Shown here: piece after piece, positions 62,250 through 64,000 of the stretch | Layout: each line of letters opens with the position of its first letter | How positions within the stretch are numbered: position 1 is the first letter of the stretch | Assembly (NCBI RefSeq): GCF_000192435.1 | Contig: NZ_AEUD01000010.1 | Coordinates: 1 to 64,000 of the forward strand | From: Gordonia neofelifaecis NRRL B-59395 | GTDB taxonomy: Bacteria > Actinomycetota > Actinomycetes > Mycobacteriales > Mycobacteriaceae | Direction of reading: 5' to 3' | Length of the DNA stretch: 64,000 nt | Position numbers and translations under genes: made by a program | Notes under the pieces: model-generated | Databases searched by the model: none | The model's input: the letters and a program-made list of their open reading frames with translations, nothing else | What the model was told of the DNA's origin: nothing

Positions 62250-63184
62250 GCGACGCCCTTCGCCGTACCGGGGTCGTCGTCGGCACGGTCGCGCTGGTCG
62301 GCGCGGTCGGTGCTCTCGCGATGCGTTACTGGCCGGGTTCGCACACGGTCACGATCGCCGCGGCATCGGTGTCGCCGATCGTGCTGCTGGTCGGGTGTGC
62401 GGTGGCCGTCACGGCGTTCGCGGCGGTGCGCGCGTGGATCGGATTCGGCGTCGCGGTCGTGGTCGCCGCGGCGGGCGTCGCAGTCCAGGCGCCTCTCTAC
62501 CTCGCCGACGACCGGTCGATCGAGCGGCCGCTGACCGTGGTCAGCGCCAACATCCAACTCGGCACCGGAGACGTCGACGACCTCGCGGAGCTCGTCCGCA
62601 CGAGGGACGTCGACGTGCTGGCCGTTCAGGAGATCACGCCGGAGGCCGCCCTCCGGATCCGGCAGACGTCGATCGCGGAGGACCTGCCCCACGACTTCGT
62701 CCGACCGGCCGCACTCGCGTACGGCACCGCCGTCTACAGCAGGCATCCGTTGTCGCAGACGGCCGTCCTGGAGGGCTTCGCACTCACCACGCTGACCGCC
62801 GTCGCGACCGTCCCCGGGCACGGCGAGGTCCAGGTGTTCGCCGTGCATCCGGTGCCGCCCACACACCCTGAGGACTGGGCTGAGGAACTCGACCGCATCG
62901 GGGCCGCCCTGTCGTCGGTGCCGTCGACTCGATCGGTGGTCGCGCTCGGTGACTTCAACGCCACCACCGACCACGTCCAGTTCCGTCGTCTGCTGTCCGG
63001 CGGATACCGCGACGCGGGCGAAGCCGCGGGCGCCGGGTGGCTGCCGACCTATCCGACCGACAAGCGGTATCCGCCGCTGGTCGGCATCGACCACATCGTC
63101 GTGCGGGGCCTGACGGCGACCGAGGTCAGCTCGCACGAGATCTCAGGCGCCGATCATCGCGCGATCCTCGCCGAGATCGGGTGA
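62246..63184 (+). CDS. Membrane-anchored endonuclease/exonuclease/phosphatase-family protein
   Basis: 312 aa. Three membrane helices in residues 8-85, then an extracytoplasmic EEP domain: VVSANIQLGTGDVDDLAELV, VLAVQEITPEA, VALGDFNATTDH, GIDHIVV and GADHRAI carry the metal and catalytic residues (Asn, Glu, Asp, Asn, Asp-His). Could cleave phosphodiesters or phospholipids outside the cell. GTG start coupled to the VWA gene. Confidence 0.87.
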   Translation: MSDALRRTGVVVGTVALVGAVGALAMRYWPGSHTVTIAAASVSPIVLLVGCAVAVTAFAAVRAWIGFGVAVVVAAAGVAVQAPLYLADDRSIERPLTVVSANIQLGTGDVDDLAELVRTRDVDVLAVQEITPEAALRIRQTSIAEDLPHDFVRPAALAYGTAVYSRHPLSQTAVLEGFALTTLTAVATVPGHGEVQVFAVHPVPPTHPEDWAEELDRIGAALSSVPSTRSVVALGDFNATTDHVQFRRLLSGGYRDAGEAAGAGWLPTYPTDKRYPPLVGIDHIVVRGLTATEVSSHEISGADHRAILAEIG

Positions 63185-63191
63185 CGCGGCG

Positions 63192-63770
63192 ATGGGTTTC
63201 ACGCGCGACGAATTGCTGAGCTTCACCGACGCCACGGTCCCCGACCTGATCGGGCACGACTGCCGGCTGCTGATCTCCGGAATCAACCCCGGACTGTGGA
63301 CGGCGGCGACCGGAGCGCATTTCGCCAGACCCGGGAACCGCTTCTATCCGGCGCTGTTCGCCGCGGGCGTCACCGACCACCTGATCGACGCGTCGGGCGG
63401 GATGGCGGACGTCGATCGGCAGGCGTTGTTCGACGCCGGCGTCGGAATCACCAACGTCGTCGCCCGGGCCACCGCCAAGGCGTCGGATCTGACTCGCGAC
63501 GAACTGCTCCGGGGCGGCGTCGAACTCGAGAGGACGGTGAACCGGGTGCGTCCGCGCGTCCTCGCGATCCTCGGCGTCACCGCGTATCGAGCGGCGTTCG
63601 GCCGCCGGACCGCGACCGTCGGCCCGCAGCCCGAGAAGCTCGGCGGTGCCGAACTGTGGGTGCTGCCCAACCCGAGCGGGCTCAACGCGCACGAGACGGT
63701 CGAAACACTGGCCGCCGCGTACCGGCGCGCCGCCGACGCCGCCGGAGTGCCGGATCTGCGTCGCCGGTGA
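63192..63770 (+). CDS. mug: Mismatch-specific (G:U/T) DNA glycosylase, Mug/TDG type
   Basis: 192 aa. ISGINPGLWTAATGAHFARPGNRFYPALF holds the catalytic Asn; the C-terminal loop NPSGLNAHE is the intercalation region of Mug. Removes U or T mispaired with G. It follows the EEP gene by 7 nt. Third DNA glycosylase of the window, with mpg and the Fpg/Nei gene. Confidence 0.92.
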   Translation: MGFTRDELLSFTDATVPDLIGHDCRLLISGINPGLWTAATGAHFARPGNRFYPALFAAGVTDHLIDASGGMADVDRQALFDAGVGITNVVARATAKASDLTRDELLRGGVELERTVNRVRPRVLAILGVTAYRAAFGRRTATVGPQPEKLGGAELWVLPNPSGLNAHETVETLAAAYRRAADAAGVPDLRRR

Positions 63771-63787
63771 GATGCCGCATCTTTCAC

Positions 63788-63793
63788 TACTCT
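63788..63793 (+). promoter_or_regulatory. -10 element TACTCT, leaderless start
   Basis: TANNNT hexamer exactly 7 nt before the ATG at 63801. Confidence 0.6.
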
Positions 63794-63800
63794 TGTGCAG

Positions 63801-64000
63801 ATGAGCGACATCGAGCCCAGTTCGTCCCGTTCGCCGCGGCCCGCCGCGGGCGACGCCGCCGCGATCCTGGTCAGCGACGCCGACCGCGAGCGCACCCATT
63901 CGTATCTGTCGGCGGCGATGACGATGGGCGTCCTGACGCCCGAGGAGTACAGCCATCGCGCGGGCGACGCCTCGGTCGCGCGGACCCGATCCGACCTCGA
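63801..64000 (+). CDS. DUF1707 (SHOCT-like) protein, N-terminal part (cut by window edge)
   Basis: 66 codons to the window end. ILVSDADRERTHSYLSAAM and GVLTPEEYSHRAGDASVART match the DUF1707 helical module at the N-terminus of many actinobacterial membrane proteins. The remainder, often with transmembrane or DUF2154 parts, lies outside. Confidence 0.85.
   Translation, partial: MSDIEPSSSRSPRPAAGDAAAILVSDADRERTHSYLSAAMTMGVLTPEEYSHRAGDASVARTRSDL

Overview
The window is about 64 kb of high-GC actinobacterial chromosome. The likely source is the order Mycobacteriales, and Gordonia or a close relative fits best. The evidence is gene content and order, many GTG starts, many short leaders or leaderless starts (a TANNNT hexamer 6-8 nt before the start codon) and 4-bp ATGA/GTGA overlaps. 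No rRNA, prophage, CRISPR array or intact insertion sequence is visible, and there is one tRNA (Arg-CCT). The backbone follows the Mycobacterium tuberculosis Rv0946c-Rv0959 order: pgi, chorismate mutase, uvrD1/pcrA, M23 peptidase, sucC-sucD, Rv0954-like, Rv0955-like, purN, purH, Rv0958-like AAA+ ATPase and Rv0959-like VWA protein. Extra blocks sit inside that order.

Left part (1-10.7 kb): a partial DUF222/13E12-type protein, a 3-methyladenine DNA glycosylase divergent from an Rv0910-like START-fold protein, a sunset-domain membrane protein, tRNA-Arg and a small His-rich protein. Next is a six-gene leftward operon (9553 to 2791): GntR/UTRA regulator, 2x[4Fe-4S] ferredoxin, SsuA/TauA-like lipoprotein with an unusual C-terminal extension, permease, ATPase, and a 905-aa APS-reductase-alpha-like flavoprotein fused to HEAT repeats. 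This looks like an uptake-plus-redox system for an unknown, possibly organosulfur, substrate and is the best candidate for an undescribed system here.

Middle (10.7-30.9 kb): two SDR enzymes, CobF, CysQ, an Fpg/Nei glycosylase, two tandem secreted DUF4185 paralogues, pgi, a broken AbiEi/DUF559 gene, chorismate mutase, a large membrane protein, uvrD1, M23 peptidase, sucCD, a nonapeptide-repeat protein with an RDD membrane protein, and small envelope proteins.

Catabolic block (30.9-44.9 kb): an AccD3-like carboxyltransferase, a BkaR-like TetR repressor, an Old Yellow Enzyme/SnoaL pair, and a leucine/isovalerate pathway operon: MCC beta, MCC alpha, isovaleryl-CoA dehydrogenase, MaoC-like hydratase, CitE-like beta-hydroxyacyl-CoA lyase, an acyl-CoA synthetase and acetoacetyl-CoA synthetase. 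A 26-bp palindrome overlaps its start region. Together these would take isovaleryl-CoA to acetyl-CoA and acetoacetyl-CoA.

Right part (45-64 kb): Rv0954/Rv0955-like membrane proteins, purN-purH, a GntR(YtrA)-ABC-2 transporter cassette with a palindromic operator, a YchJ-like protein, and a taurine-type operon tauC-A-B-D whose permease gene carries a frameshift. After these come an ArsR-SRPBCC-maleylpyruvate-isomerase-like cassette with two perfect operators, the Rv0958/Rv0959-like pair, an exonuclease-phosphatase family protein, a Mug-type glycosylase, and a DUF1707 protein cut by the window end. Convergent gene junctions repeatedly carry long inverted repeats, including two copies of a GGTTGAGCGAGCGCAGCGAG-type hairpin element.
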